Source: Acanthosepion pharaonis (taxonomy: Eukaryota > Mollusca > Cephalopoda > Sepiida > Sepiidae). Taken from it: a DNA stretch of 64,000 nucleotides. The position numbers were made by a program, and so were the translations under genes. Under the pieces are notes generated by a model. It had not been told where the DNA came from, ran no database searches, and was given only the letters and a program-made list of their open reading frames with translations. Location: positions 2,681,001-2,745,000 of the forward strand of contig CAHIKZ030005577.1 of assembly GCA_903632075.3 (NCBI GenBank), written 5' to 3'. Below, one piece after another: positions 1 through 11,229 of this stretch (within the stretch, counting starts at the first letter, position 1; every line of letters starts with the position of its first letter).

Positions 1-1287
1 GCCTTTGAATGTCATTCACACTAATAGTACTTGCTCAATAATACTCGCTCAAAGAATAATCCACATAATGAATAAAGTAGTGAATAGCAGTCAGTATAGT
101 ATTAGAGAACAGACTAGAAATACAGATCAATCTAGATGTCACACGACTTCCTATATATGCATTTCCTCATGTGGTCTACTTAATTCAATAATGGGATTGC
201 TTGTGTTTGCTCACTGGCAATCTATGTTCAAACTCAAGTGTCAGCAGCAATACTTTATTCCTATATAACAGTTTTTCTTGTGAAAACATTGGTCTATGGT
301 GAAAGCATTTAAGCAAATTTGTCATTGTCAGAGATTTTCAGACTTTTCAATTGATATTCTGTTTTTTGTTTTATGCTAGGCTTTTTTTTTACAAAGTGAG
401 GAAAATGTTATAAATTGAATTCAGTCGAAGGTGATTGTGTAGAATGTTCGTTCCATTTTCTATGTATAAGGCTTAAATGATACAAGATATCCACTAAGCA
501 TGGAAAATGGAATGGGAACAATCTATGTTACAAAGTAAAACAGATACAAGGGTGGAGGATACAATGTCTAGAACATTGCAAGTATGGAAACCAAGATGAA
601 TGTCTTGTTTTCGATAGAGCAGTATACAATATAAATTATATCATGAAATGCAATAAAAATGAATTTTTATTATATATTTTTTTCTTTTTATTAGTGTTCA
701 CCTAATCCAAGGTCCAAGAGCCACTCATGGTAGAGGGTAACTGTGTCATGTTGTTTTAGTGTAAGAAAGTGCAAGAAGTGAAAGATAACACCTAACTCTA
801 GACTTGAAGAGGTCAAGATTTAATTAGTGGATAACATTTCAGAGTTCAATCACAAACATTAGAAGTATAGTGTGGAAGTAGACTTTAGAGGGAAGTGGGG
901 AGGTGTGTGAACCGGACGATAGTTGAAATTATCTAATCTTACTGGGGAAAGAAAAACAAAATGAGTGGATAAAATATTCAAATATCCTCTATCAAAATAA
1001 ATTGCACGAGAAATTAACATTATTTGAGATTTTGAAAAAAGACAATGTACCAGAAATATAGATACCACTTTTCAACAGATTGATTTTGTAATATGGTTGC
1101 TTGTGCTTTCTCATTAACTGTATATATATGTTTTTGTTTTCGATATTGACAATATGTAAAAATGCAGATATAAATCAAAATATATCTTTAAAGAGGAACA
1201 GAATCAAGTGTGAGGAGCACCTTTTTTCCTTTTTTTTTTTCTTACAAAAGGTATAATTTTCCAGGTCTTAGAATCAACCTTCTTATT
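1..1287. other. AT-rich stretch, no gene recognised
   Basis: Only short open frames without recognisable motifs are present. The base composition is AT-rich with T runs. I see no TE coding remnant, tRNA or splice-supported exon here. Confidence 0.5.
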
Positions 1288-1293
1288 GTTTAG

Positions 1294-1814
1294 TATCTAG
1301 GATCACACATCAAGAACTCTGAGAAAGACTTCAACATTAGAAAAGACATAGCATGGACTGCTTGTAACAAAATGGATAAGATCTGGAAATCCAATCTTGC
1401 TCGTCAATTTAAAATCCAACTTTTCCGTGTACTTATTGAGCCAATCTTACTCTATGGCTCTGAAACTTGGACTCTCTCAGCAAAACAACAGCGCCGTTTA
1501 GATGGATGTTATACACGTCTTTTAAGAAGAGTGCTTAATCTCTCATGGCGAAACCACCCAACTCTAGAATGATATATGGAGACTTTCTTTTATCAACCTT
1601 AGTTTGCAAGAGACGTGTCCAGTTTGCTGGGCATTGTGCACGTGCCACAGATGAACTTGTGTCATCATTTGTACTCTGGAGGCACCCATCATCTGACAAT
1701 CGATCACGCAAGTTAACCTTTCCAGATAGGATAAAACAAGACACATTGATCCCTAAGGAAGATCTTTTAGGTGCTATGACAGATAGGGAATACTGGAGAG
1801 GTGTAGTGAGTTAG
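1294..1814 (+). pseudogene. LINE (non-LTR) reverse transcriptase C-terminal fragment, frameshifted
   Basis: The reading frame from 1294 gives YLGSHI, then EPILLYGSETWTLSAKQQRR, then LDGCYTRLLRRVLN. These are typical of the C-terminal part of endonuclease-type LINE polymerases (RTE-like in style). An in-frame stop lies just upstream (1291-1293). Around 1545-1571 the frame changes and continues as RRVQFAGHCARATDELV and VLWRHPSSDN up to a stop at 1812-1814, followed by a gatgatgatga tail. The catalytic palm motifs are not in the window, so this is a 5'-truncated, broken copy, the usual fate of LINE insertions. The clade assignment is a guess; the LINE identity is fairly secure. Confidence 0.8.
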
Positions 1815-2007
1815 ATTGAACTCACTACACCGCTGAGGCCACAAGATGATGATGAGAATCAACCTAACTTCTGTTACATAAACTGTATTTCTATAATACA
1901 TTCATGCTTTCACTTGAGCAGGTAGGCTTAACACTCAAATCTATCTGTCATAGTTTCAATATTAAAATTATTTGACTGATTTTCTTTAGAAATTGCCATG
2001 ACATTCT

Positions 2008-2044
<37 letters not shown>

Positions 2045-2045
2045 T
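2008..2045. repeat. (TA)n microsatellite
   Basis: Near-pure TA run interrupted by one GTATATA. It lies where the ZNF-B flank has no such run. Confidence 0.95.
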
Positions 2046-2475
2046 AAAGACGTTTCCATTGGTTTTCCTTCTCTATTCATAATAAGTGTTTAGTGTGTAA
2101 TGAATTAGTTTAAATTTTATTCACACCAGTATTTCATCACTTCCTTCCAGCCACTCTGTGGTATGGAACCCTTGATTTAATCCTGTATCCCAAGTCTGAC
2201 ATGCAGACCTGACTTTCTCGGTCTGCTATGTGTGAAAGACTGCCCATATCATCTCTGTGGCTTTTGTTTATATATCCACCTCTCCAACATACTTGTTCTC
2301 TTGCCCGCTTTATTTCTATAATAAATTTATCACTTCACCTGAGTAGATAGATTTTCAAACCAGCCAGAATAGAATTAAATCCAATTTCTCAATTTACTCA
2401 CTGGGAATGTGTGTTATACAATGTATAATGTGTCAGATTTGAATGCTAATTTATTAGTCTTTCTTCCTTCATTTC

Positions 2476-2696
2476 TGTTATGGTCCAGGTTAGGACCAAG
2501 GAAGAACAACACGAGCACAAGAGTAGAAATAATGAAGGTATATTACACGAAATAATAATACAAGATGTGGAAGGTGTTAGTATGACTGTCAGTCTGGTTT
2601 GGAGTGAAGTACTATCGGTTTGACTCGATTCGACCCTCTCTCTTGTGAGGTGTAGTATACATAGTGTTAGGAAGAGTTCATTCTGTAGTTATGACA
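2476..2696 (-). mobile_element. Solo LTR, family LTR-1 (TGTTATGG ends)
   Basis: The element starts TGTTATGGTCCAGG and ends ATGACA, and is flanked by the 5-bp duplication ATTTC (2471-2475 and 2697-2701). The ZNF-B flank has the uninterrupted site CTTCATTTCTGTGTTCAAAAG, an empty-site paralogue. A related copy with a perfect 5-bp duplication is at 41725-42041. No internal retroelement sequence is present, so it is a solo LTR or a very short non-autonomous element. Orientation is inferred from the other copy. Confidence 0.85.
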
Positions 2697-2900
2697 ATTT
2701 CTTAGTGTTCAAAAGTTTATTTTAACAGAAATCCCTTTGAATTAACAAAATACATATGTCTGTGTCATCAACCTACTGTATAATGGAGATTTATTTTGAG
2801 ATATTAGGATCAGCTTTCAAAAAACTTGAAAAATGCATTTTTTTGATAAACCAATCTCATAATCTTAAATAGTTGGTTTTCTTCCTCCATTTTCTCGGCT

Positions 2901-2920
2901 GATTTTTTTTCTTTTTGCAG
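2901..2920 (+). promoter_or_regulatory. 3' splice site of the ZNF-A terminal exon
   Basis: A polypyrimidine tract followed by GCAG ends at 2920. The same pyrimidine tract plus CAG lies at the equivalent place before ZNF-B (ends 23518) and ZNF-C (ends 39245), which supports a real intron boundary. Confidence 0.65.
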
Positions 2921-4260
2921 CTTGTACCTGAGAGAAGAACCGGAAAACCCTGGTGAATATTTATGAAATAAAGAAGAGTATTTATACTTTGAAATTCTTG
3001 GATTAGTTGTTCACTCAAAGTCTGCACAGGAGAGACAGAACCCAGAAAAGAGACAAACCAATCCCTGTGGAATTATATTTTCAGTGAATTCAAATATCAA
3101 AACAGACATGTTAAAACATACTGAAGAGAAACGTTTCCACTGTGAAATCTGTGGCTTCAACTTTTCTCAAAATGCAGATCTCAAACGACACATGTATACA
3201 CACACGGGAGAGAAACCATTCCACTGTGAAGTCTGTGAATCTAAGTTTACTCTAAATTGTAATCTCAAACGACATATGTTAACACACACTGGAGTGAAAC
3301 CTTTCCACTGTGAAATCTGTGGAGTAAATTTTACTTTTAGATGATCACTCAAAGCAAACATGTTCACACACTGGAGTGAAACCTTTCCACTGTGAAATCT
3401 GTGGAGCAGGTTTTTACTTTAAATCCTCACACCAAAGACACATGTTAACACACACTGGAGAGAAACATTTCCAATGTGAAATCTGTGGATTTAAAACTTC
3501 CCTAAATTCATCTCTCAAAACACATATGGTCACACACACTGGAGAGAAACGTTTCCGCTGTGAAATCTGTGGATTTAAGTTTTCCCACAATTCATCTCTC
3601 AAAACACATATGCTAACACACACTGGGCAGAGTCCATTTCTCTGTGAAATATGTGGAGTTACAATTTCCACAAAATCATCTCTCAAAACGCACATGATAA
3701 CTCACACCGGGGAGAAACGTTTCCACTGTGAAATCTGTGGATTAAAGTTTTCCCAAAACGGACATCTCAAAACTCATATGTTAACTCACACAGGAGAGAG
3801 ACATTTCCATTGTGAAATCTGTGGAGCTAAGTTTGCCCGAAATTGCAATCTCAAAAAGCATATGTTAACACACAGTAGAGAGAAAATTTCCCACTGTAAA
3901 ATCTGTGGATCTAAATTTGCCAGAAATTCCTCACTCAAACAACACATGTTAATGCACAAGGGAGAGAAACTCTCAAAACACATATGTTAACACACACTAG
4001 ATTGAAATATTTCCACTGTGAAATTTGTGCATCGAAGTTCTCCCTAAATTTATCTCTCAAAACTCATGTGTTAGCACACACTGGAGTGAATTGTTTCCAC
4101 TCTGAATTTAGATTTACCAAAAATATATATCTTGAGTATCACATGTTAACACACACTGGCAAGTGACCTTTCCACCGAGAAATTTGCAGTGTTGCTTTCT
4201 CACTAAAATCACATCTTAAATGACACATGTTAATACTAATATGAGAGAATCCATTTCCTT
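2921..4260 (+). pseudogene. ZNF-A: C2H2 zinc-finger terminal exon, broken
   Basis: About eleven recognisable 28-residue C2H2 units (C-x2-C-x12-H-x3-H, TGEK linkers) follow the leader. The likely start seen in ZNF-C (ATGAATTCAAA) reads GTGAATTC here, at 3084. Finger 3 has an in-frame TGA (near 3342) where paralogous fingers have TCA, and two bases are missing from the next ACACACAC run. The frame resumes at 3376 for seven good fingers. Most of one finger is deleted near 3972, shifting the frame again, and the last fingers have lost cysteines before a stop at 4164-4166. Further eroded units reach about 4260. Known role of the family: nuclear, sequence-specific DNA binding. The lost start, stop and deletions argue for a pseudogene. 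Confidence 0.85.
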
Positions 4261-4578
4261 GTTTGCTGTGAAGCAGAATATTTTCTAGAATTTGGAATTT
4301 CACACTGCATATTGCAAGACTTTCTGGAGTGAAACATTTCTACTACAAAATTTGTGGCTTAAGGGGGATTTATCTCTACCCAATAAAAATGAACAAGTCT
4401 CAGTCTTATCCCATAATTTTGTCCTTTCTTGCCTTGAAGGCAGAGCACTATAATCATTTGACTGTATCCATTTTGCATGTGAACACTATTCCTACTTTGT
4501 GAACATTTTGCTTTACTACTGTCTCATATTTGCTTTCCTTTTGACTTGAATTATATGCATATATTGTCTTGAGTTCTA

Positions 4579-5240
4579 GGACAGTTGCATACTGGACATT
4601 TGTGTCCCGGAAAATTGCATCTTTGTATAATTGCATACCTCTGATAATATCTTGAAGCTTTTAAAGGCAATTACCATAAATTTTGAAAAAAGCATAGATA
4701 GTAATCATAAATTTTTTAAAAAAGGAATAAAATAAAAATAAAATTAAAAGTTTATTTTTGTTTAGAATGCAATAACAGATTAACAATTTTGTAAGATTGC
4801 TCTACACATTGCCAGTGTGTTTTTTGTTTTATTAGTGATTTTCTTATGATTGTGGAAGCTGTAATTTTCCTTGTTCACAAATATTTTTCCACCAGTGTTT
4901 GATTTTTCAGAACTTAGCCATGGGTTCTAAATAGAAATATAATCTAGGAAGTCCAGAATCTATTAGATGTTTGTAGTACAAACTGCTGGAGTGAATTGAA
5001 ACTTATTTTTCTTTTGCTTTAAAAAAGAAATTTTTTCTTTTTTTTGAAATTATTGTTTAGAGTAATTAAAGGTATTGGTGTGCAAATTTTTATATTAAAC
5101 AACTCCTTAAAAAAAATGGTAACTTCAAAAACAAGGGACGCATTTTTCTAGGGACACAATTATCTGGTGTACATTTGTCCAGGATGCAACTGTCCAGGAT
5201 GCAACTGTCCAGTATGCAACTGTCCAGGATGCAACTGTCT
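4579..5240. mobile_element. MITE-like element with TA target site and subterminal repeats
   Basis: The left end reads GGACAGTTGCATACTGGACA and the right end is its inverted counterpart (...CCAGGATGCAACTGTCT). TA flanks both ends (4577-4578 and 5241-5242). The arms also share TGTGTCC plus an adjoining AAAA-TGC stretch in inverted orientation. The paralogous flank near 43.87-43.90 kb runs straight through without the element. No coding capacity was found. A TA target and short inverted ends fit a Tc1/mariner- or pogo-mobilised MITE. Confidence 0.7.
5180..5239. repeat. Four tandem copies of a 15-bp unit
   Basis: The unit AGGATGCAACTGTCC is repeated four times with one G/T change. It is an expansion of the right terminal repeat of the surrounding MITE-like element. 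Confidence 0.9.
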
Positions 5241-5470
5241 TATATTATTTTGCTTTGTTTTTATTCTTCCTCCTCTTCTTTTTTTTTTATTATGAATTTT
5301 GTCAATTGTCTATATGATTAACTATAGCCAGCTATTCCACAATTGTTCCAAAATTCATCCCACAAAAAAATGAAAAAAAAATGTTTATTTTCACTTCATA
5401 AATGTTTCTATTTCGAGGTTTCAGGTGTTGTATTTGGTTGGAATTCTGCACTGAATAATATACACCTGTG

Positions 5471-6460
5471 TGAATGTATTCACCTGTGATGTACTGTTAA
5501 GTATCCTTTTAAAATATAAATCTAAACAAATATTAGACACATGCGCACTAGGATTGGACATAGAATGACATTGAAATATGAATTTTTCAAAAGTTTACTG
5601 GCGGCTAAATTATTTTTTTAAGGTTTCAAAATTACCAGAGAAATCAGCGATACAAGTCAGAAACCGAAGACATTGAGACCTAAAGGCCATCTTTTCTGCT
5701 TTGATTAGATATGTAAGGTCTTCAGTATTATCAAATAATAATCTGAATGTGTCCAGCTGACAAAAGAGTAAAAAAAATCTCTAGTAAAAGACAAGGCACA
5801 AATTGGATTACATAAAATGTTTGCTTATATATAAATTTATTGATCCACTAAAGAAAAGGTAACATGCAAAAAAAAAAAAAAATGAATCTGTACCTGTGAA
5901 AAGGTGTCTCAATCATTTGTTTTCTGTTTTAGGAATACCATCATATATGCATTCCGACAGAGGCACATCACTTACCCCGAGGTTTGGTTGATTTTATTTA
6001 GCAGTGTATCAACCCCTATGAGGTATTTAATGCCAAAATCTAAATATTTTGAACACAATTTTATGGCTTCAACTAAATATATTTTGAATGCAATTACCTG
6101 CTTTCGACTACAGATAAAATGTATTGTTGGTCATTTTGCTATAAAAATCTATTTCTGTTCATTTGACTGTAAATAACTATTGTTGGTCATTTTACTATAA
6201 ATAATTATTGTTGGTAAATTTACCCTCTTCCTGTTACTGTACTGTACTGATGTGGCATTCACCCTGGGCGGATTGAGCCGGCTTCTTCCTATTCTGAGAA
6301 GAAGATTCTTGGGATAAATTACAGAAGTAGGGTACCCAGGCCTACTCGGATAACGTTCTTGCTTGCCGGGGTTCCCACAGATGCAGGAACAGGAATGACC
6401 ACCGATGCAGACGCTTTTGGCCTGTCCGCCTTGGGTTAGTTCCCATAGCATGACACTACT
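5471..6460. other. Intergenic, no gene recognised
   Basis: AT-rich with a poly-A run near 5868-5882. From about 6230 the composition becomes more GC-rich, and a minus-strand frame there gave no recognisable domain. It adjoins the possible transposase remnant at 6515-6739. Confidence 0.4.
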
Positions 6461-6514
6461 GTTTACGGTTCCCCCACGACTGTCCAGGGTTGGATTTTAC
6501 ACCAGGAAGAGCCC

Positions 6515-6739
6515 TTAAGTACTGACCTGGCGATTTTTAATCCCTTCGTGATGTGATTTCGTAAACTCCTGATCCACCTGTCTGTTTCCTCTTTTTTTAA
6601 ACATTCCGTCCTGTTGATGATTTTCCGAATGGACTTTGAAGATGGAAGCCACAGTATGAATGTTAGCGCCATTACTGAAGGCCATAATGATCTTTTTCCT
6701 CTCACCATTTGGGAAGACAGTAGGGCTGATACAAAACAA
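6515..6739 (-). pseudogene. Possible transposase helix-turn-helix remnant
   Basis: The minus frame contains NGERKKIIMAFSNGANIH, then TVASIFKVHSEN, then a basic stretch. The pattern (basic residue, II-x-A, G-x-x-I-x-x-V-A-x-x-F-x-V) resembles the N-terminal helix-turn-helix of Tc1/pogo-like transposases. No DDE half follows, and the adjoining frames carry stops. The assignment is weak and rests on spacing alone; it could be chance. Confidence 0.3.
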
Positions 6740-7439
6740 TTTTAACTGTTCTCTTTCTAGCTGAATAACTCAGTTTTTCAGTGATTCTTACGAGAAATGA
6801 TATCGAAATGGTTAAACGTCTTATCTGAAAACTTGGAAAAAAGAAACTCACTTAGTTTATTTTTTTTAGATATTAAGCATTTTGTGGAATAGGTAATTAC
6901 ACTGTTACACAATCTGGACAATTTTCTGTTATACCCGTTATATATGGATTTTATATGTATGTGTATTTGTGAATGTACATGGGAGGCATGCTGGAGGATC
7001 CCCCAGAGCCGAGTTCAAAAGTACGTGCTTGGGAAAGGTATGACCTGGGGCAGGACAGACTCTATATCCGCAACTGGTCTACTGCAGAAAAAAATGGTAA
7101 CCGTGGAAAAATCTGCATAGTCAGGCATGTATCAAAAGATACATGATCGGTGTCACACATGGCACATAACCGACTGACTGATTTATACATATTCGTAAAC
7201 AATAAATAAAAATTTAATCATAAACCTCTAACCACCTATGATTTACACTAACACTTAAGATTTACCAGATTAAATACTGTTCAAATAATTGAAGACATAA
7301 TTTTACCTTTGACGCTTAAGTTTTTAAGAAAACCCCAGAACATTCAAGAAATTTTCAAAATGACACCGGGACTTTTGAAGAAATGGTATAAAAAGCAATA
7401 GGAAGAAAGAGTGGAGATTGTGTTAATTGATTAAATAAT
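6740..7439. other. Intergenic, no gene recognised
   Basis: Nothing coding or RNA-like was recognised. A somewhat GC-rich patch lies at 6980-7110. Confidence 0.4.
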
Positions 7440-7880
7440 ATGGATCGCCAATCTACATTAAAAAGTATTCAACAAATATAAAATAAGATGAGAAGCAACA
7501 GTTTTTGCACAACAATGAATAAAATATTTATATAACCAAGCGGTACAAACAATTGGAGTAAAGCGGTAGGTTAAAAGGTTCAGATGTCCTTTTATGTTTG
7601 AAGTGTTATCAAAGATCTGATTTGATAGACAAGTTGTTGAAGGGCAAATAACAAATGTGCTTAGGTATTATTTTAATTTGTAAACAGTTCAATTTTAGCT
7701 AAAAAGAAAATTGTTCAGGACTCAAAGTTTTTCACTTGTTTTCACTTTGTTTCTATTCTGTAGTTGGAGCAAGTGATTCTTAACAAGCTGTATTCATGAA
7801 ATAATTAACGTTGAGCTTGAAACGTATGACAAAGATTCTTATCAAGTTGAATGTGGTAAACTTGAGTTGATTGTTCATGA
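7440..7880 (+). repeat. Dispersed repeat R-B, shorter copy
   Basis: Shares an ordered series of blocks with 10.04-11.19 kb: TATTCAACAAATATAAAATA, TGTCCTTTTATGTT, TGTTATCAAAGATCTG, AATAATTAACGTTGAGCTTG and TTGTTCATGATAAAA. The order is the same but the spacing is shorter, so one copy carries deletions or the other insertions. No open frame; nature unknown. Confidence 0.7.
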
Positions 7881-8322
7881 TAAAATAAAATGTTCTTTCA
7901 GGCTGAAATTAAAACGTAAAGCCTAGAACTGTGTGATGACATCAAAGGATTCTGTCGCTCACTATCGAGTACGAATGACGTTTTATGTCTTAATAGAAAT
8001 TTTCGTACGTATGTGTATGTGTGCATGTGTGAATTTTCTTAGCGTATGTCCGAAATGGAATCGGAATGCAGTTTCCTTGAAGGCTACATTTTCTTAGGTG
8101 AATGAAATCAAAAAGAGAGAGACAAATTTTTCTGATATTTATAATCAACGTAATATATATGGATTTTTTTTCAAGAACTAGGTCGAGGTTATTCAACATG
8201 TGTGACCAATTTGAGGTTTTCTGAAAAATGTACAAAATGGAGCTTTTTGCACAAAAATTGGGATTGGTAAAAAAAAGTGGTTTCTTGGGATGCTAAAAGA
8301 GTATAAAAAAGGAGGCATGCAT

Positions 8323-8342
8323 ACACACACACACACACACAC
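8323..8342. repeat. (CA)n microsatellite
   Basis: About ten CA units. Confidence 0.95.
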
Positions 8343-8500
8343 GAACAATGGAAAAACAACATTCCAATAAAAGAGTAGCGGTTCATTTTTTAACTTAATA
8401 TAAAATGAGAAAATAAGCAGTCAATTGCTGTTACCTCTTGTGGAAGAACAGAGCAATTACTAAAAAGCCTGTCTACGAATCTTAGCCATGTATAACATTT

Positions 8501-9237
8501 CGGAGGAATTGTTCACTGGGGTACACTATAAAACTGGGCGATGGATTTCTCTTTTTCTACTTAGCATTTTAGCGGACCCCCATCTGTTTTTTTCACTATG
8601 GGAAAAAAATAAAACACACAGAACGTACGAACATTTACCAAAGGTTCAAATATATCCTTGTAAATTTGTTGTTTAATACATATATTTGTTGACATATATA
8701 TATATATATATACTGTGTATTTAGACAACATATTTTCATTTATACACGTTTCATTAAATAATATAGGTTGTCTATTTATTTTATGGTTCTAACATCTGCT
8801 TTCGGCTTACTTAAGCCATTATCAAAAAAAATCATATTGCATAGTCAGGTGATGATGTCTGTCAACATAGTTGATCACTAAGCAACGATCGCATATAAGA
8901 CGCTAGAACGAAAATGCACCGCATCTCATGACGCACATAACCGAACTAAGGAAACTGTTGTATAAACCAATATGTTACCAATTATAGACATTTAAGAATA
9001 TATTGATTTTGCTTAGGTTGGGTTTTAACTGTTTGATGTATAATCAAATTTTTAGTTTTTGTCTATTGTTTTCATGTCGAAGTATAACAATTTGTGTTTT
9101 CGACATAACCACAGGCATGTTGTTTTAAATGCCTAAATTAATATCGGTCTCGTTTGTTTTCTTTACATCTTCGGTTGGAACACTTTAGTTCGCATTGTTC
9201 TTATTAGCCAGCACGTGATTAACCTCAAACCCCACGG
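8501..9237 (+). mobile_element. LTR-2 copy with an internal insertion
   Basis: The 5' part (GGAGGAATTGTTCACTGGGG, then CACTATAAAACTGGGC) matches the promoter half of the LTR-2 family, and TTTGTTGTTTAATACATATA (8667-8686) is the family's centre. The 3' part resumes near 9144 with TCGGTCTCGTTTG and ends near CAAACCCCAC. About 430 bases between the (TA)n tract at 8694-8712 and 9140 are foreign to the family. The 5' end is truncated and no target duplication was found. Confidence 0.65.
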
Positions 9238-9400
9238 AAATGTTATAAAATAAAATAAAATAATGGGCAAATACTCAAGAGCGAGAACCGGATGTGAACA
9301 GGACATAACATTTTTACAAATGTTTTGTTCTGGTCGAAAAATAAAATTAATAAAAATTTTTTAAAAATTAATAACTCCTTCATTTAAGCCACAAAAAACC

Positions 9401-9409
9401 TATAAAAGG
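9401..9409 (+). promoter_or_regulatory. Candidate TATA box
   Basis: CCTATAAAAGGGGTC matches the animal TATA consensus well. A short ATG frame with good context begins 40 bases downstream. The promoter may belong to an unrecognised LTR. Confidence 0.45.
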
Positions 9410-9440
9410 GGTCACACGGAAGTTCAACAGGCAGTCAACA

Positions 9441-9512
9441 ATGGCCACCAGACCCGTCACATTTAGCAGCTGTTTTCAAAGCGTCAACCACCGTCAATAT
9501 GAACTACTATGA
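9441..9512 (+). CDS. 23-codon open frame downstream of a TATA box
   Basis: ACAATGGCC is a good start context. The frame encodes MATRPVTFSSCFQS and nine further residues before TGA. No family was recognised. It could be the start of a spliced gene, an LTR leader ORF or chance; only its position after a strong TATA box makes it worth listing. Confidence 0.2.
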   Translation: MATRPVTFSSCFQSVNHRQYELL

Positions 9513-9622
9513 GATCGATTTAGATCCGAACATTTACACGTTCTTTGTAAACACACTGTTGTCAATTTCTTTCTTGCAACCATTTGTCTAAAAGTAAGAC
9601 AAATTTTATATTTGTATTAATC

Positions 9623-9624
<2 letters not shown>

Positions 9625-9656
<32 letters not shown>
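9625..9656. repeat. (AT)n microsatellite
   Basis: Pure AT run of 32 bases. Confidence 0.95.
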
Positions 9657-9658
<2 letters not shown>

Positions 9659-10039
9659 AAGAGAGATATATTGTTATATATAGGTGTAGCAGCCTAAAAG
9701 CAATATTGAGAGTTACAAAAAAGCAGAATTCTTAATGAAAAAGTAGGTAGGCCATTCTGCTCCTTTCTCAGGAGAAAGGAGCATGGTAACCATATGCAGG
9801 TGGTAAGTCTTTGGAAATGTGCGTGTGTTATAGCCCTTCATGAAAAGATAAGTTAAATTCAAATGAAATCACTTGAATGGGGTGATTTAGGACTGGTAAT
9901 TAAAAATCCAAAATGGATCAATAATTCGTTTTGAGAAATTAAATAGCCGCGGCTAAGTAAATTCAATTAGCGATGTACCGAATGAAAATTAAACAAACAT
10001 GATAAATTTATCTCTCGAACAAATTAAAAAATTTCAAAA

Positions 10040-11190
10040 ATAAGTATTCAACAAATATAAAATAAGGAACAAACATGGCAAAAAAGAAAGACAACGCAGA
10101 TTCATTGCATCTTCTCTCCCCCCCTCTCTCTCTAGATAGAGAGAGAGAGAGGGGGAAAGCATAGAACGAGAAAAAACAATGTCTGCTTCTTTCCAAGAAG
10201 GAAGAGGTGAAAAAGAGGAAGAAAGAAAAATGAACAAAACAGGATGAGGGTCATCATAAAGGCAATTAAAAGGTTAGGAGAAAAGGTTCATAGGATGTCC
10301 TTTTATGTTATTTCTTTTTGTAATGTGTTATCAAAGATCTGTTTATTTATCTCCCTTTGTTTGGGACTCAACAGTGCTTGTACCTTTTGTGATAATTAGA
10401 AATCCATTTTACGTATCTGAACACGTGTTGTCTTGTTTTTTTGAACACCATTTGACGCGCTGTTATTTTTATTAAATGAAGAACGGACTAACTTTCTGCT
10501 GAATTTATTACAGTGCCTGTTTGAATAGCGTGAAAGGTTCTGAAAAAAGAAGATATTTCTCATCCCAGCTTAAGAAAATATTGTGAAAGGCATTTACAGA
10601 GTAGGCCTTGTTTTTAGTCATTATATTTTGATGTGTGCAAATTTAACTTGGTAAAAAGTATCCTTTTTCTTCTTTTAAACAGTTCGATTTTTGACTACTA
10701 AGGAACCTTTTTTCCTTCACATTATTTGAACTGTAAATTGAACTTTTTCATATAGGACTTAAAACAAATATTTTTACAAAGAATTTTGTCACTATTTTCT
10801 TTGTTTGACTTTGTAGATTTTCACTTTTGTTTTGGCGCCAAGAACTAGCATATAGAAAATTGTTTGTAAGCCTGCTTTTATTTATAATTATTGTATCTTT
10901 TTATACTGTTAATTTCTTTAATACATCACTTGGAGACACCTTTTAATAAAATTCTTTGCAAATCTCAAACAAGCTTTAATGTGTATTCATTTTGCACAGA
11001 ATTTTTGCAAATAATTAACGTTGAGCTTGAAAGCTCTGGATATATGTTTTTTTTTTTTTTTTCGGTGACTTCTGGTTTGTCTTTTCTAAAGACATTCGTG
11101 CAAATATCTAATATTTTGGAACCGTTGAATCAGGTGTATTGTAAATTTTTGAAGTTGAATATTTTGTTCATGATAAAAAAAATCAGTTGC
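10040..11190 (+). repeat. Dispersed repeat R-B, longer copy
   Basis: Contains the R-B blocks in the order given for 7440-7880, from TATTCAACAAATATAAAATA at 10045 to TTGTTCATGATAAAA near 11180. The extra length includes a CT/GA hairpin. Open frames within it have no recognisable domain. Confidence 0.65.
10120..10155. repeat. CT/GA fold-back hairpin
   Basis: A C5(TC)n arm is followed within a few bases by its complement (GA)nG5. The arms are 17-19 bp. Confidence 0.8.
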
Positions 11191-11229
11191 TAATCTACTT
11201 CCGGTTACAAAACCGGTGTATGCGACATA

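Larger units (their letters stand above)
1880..2920 (+). other. ZNF-A 5' flank and intron end, paralogous to ZNF-B and ZNF-C flanks
   Basis: This block matches the sequence before the other two zinc-finger exons. Shared landmarks include TGCCATGACATT, ATTTCATCACTTCCT, the segment ending GACTGCCCATATCATCTCTG (2235-2262), and AATCCCTTTGAATTAACAAA. Counterparts lie at 22.2-23.5 kb and 38.4-39.2 kb. The promoter or a non-coding first exon may lie here, but I could not define one. Confidence 0.6.
4261..5470 (+). other. ZNF-A 3' flank, paralogous to 26.2-26.4 and 43.7-44.0 kb
   Basis: Landmarks such as GAACACTATTCCTACTTTG, CAAAATTCATCCCACAAAAA and TTGGTTGGAATTCT recur after ZNF-B or at 43.7-44.0 kb. 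No coding sequence was recognised. The flank is interrupted by the element at 4579-5240. Confidence 0.6.

Noticed and set aside
5..268. 87-codon plus frame at the window start
   Set aside because: No motif, no good start context or splice signal, and composition like flanking non-coding DNA.
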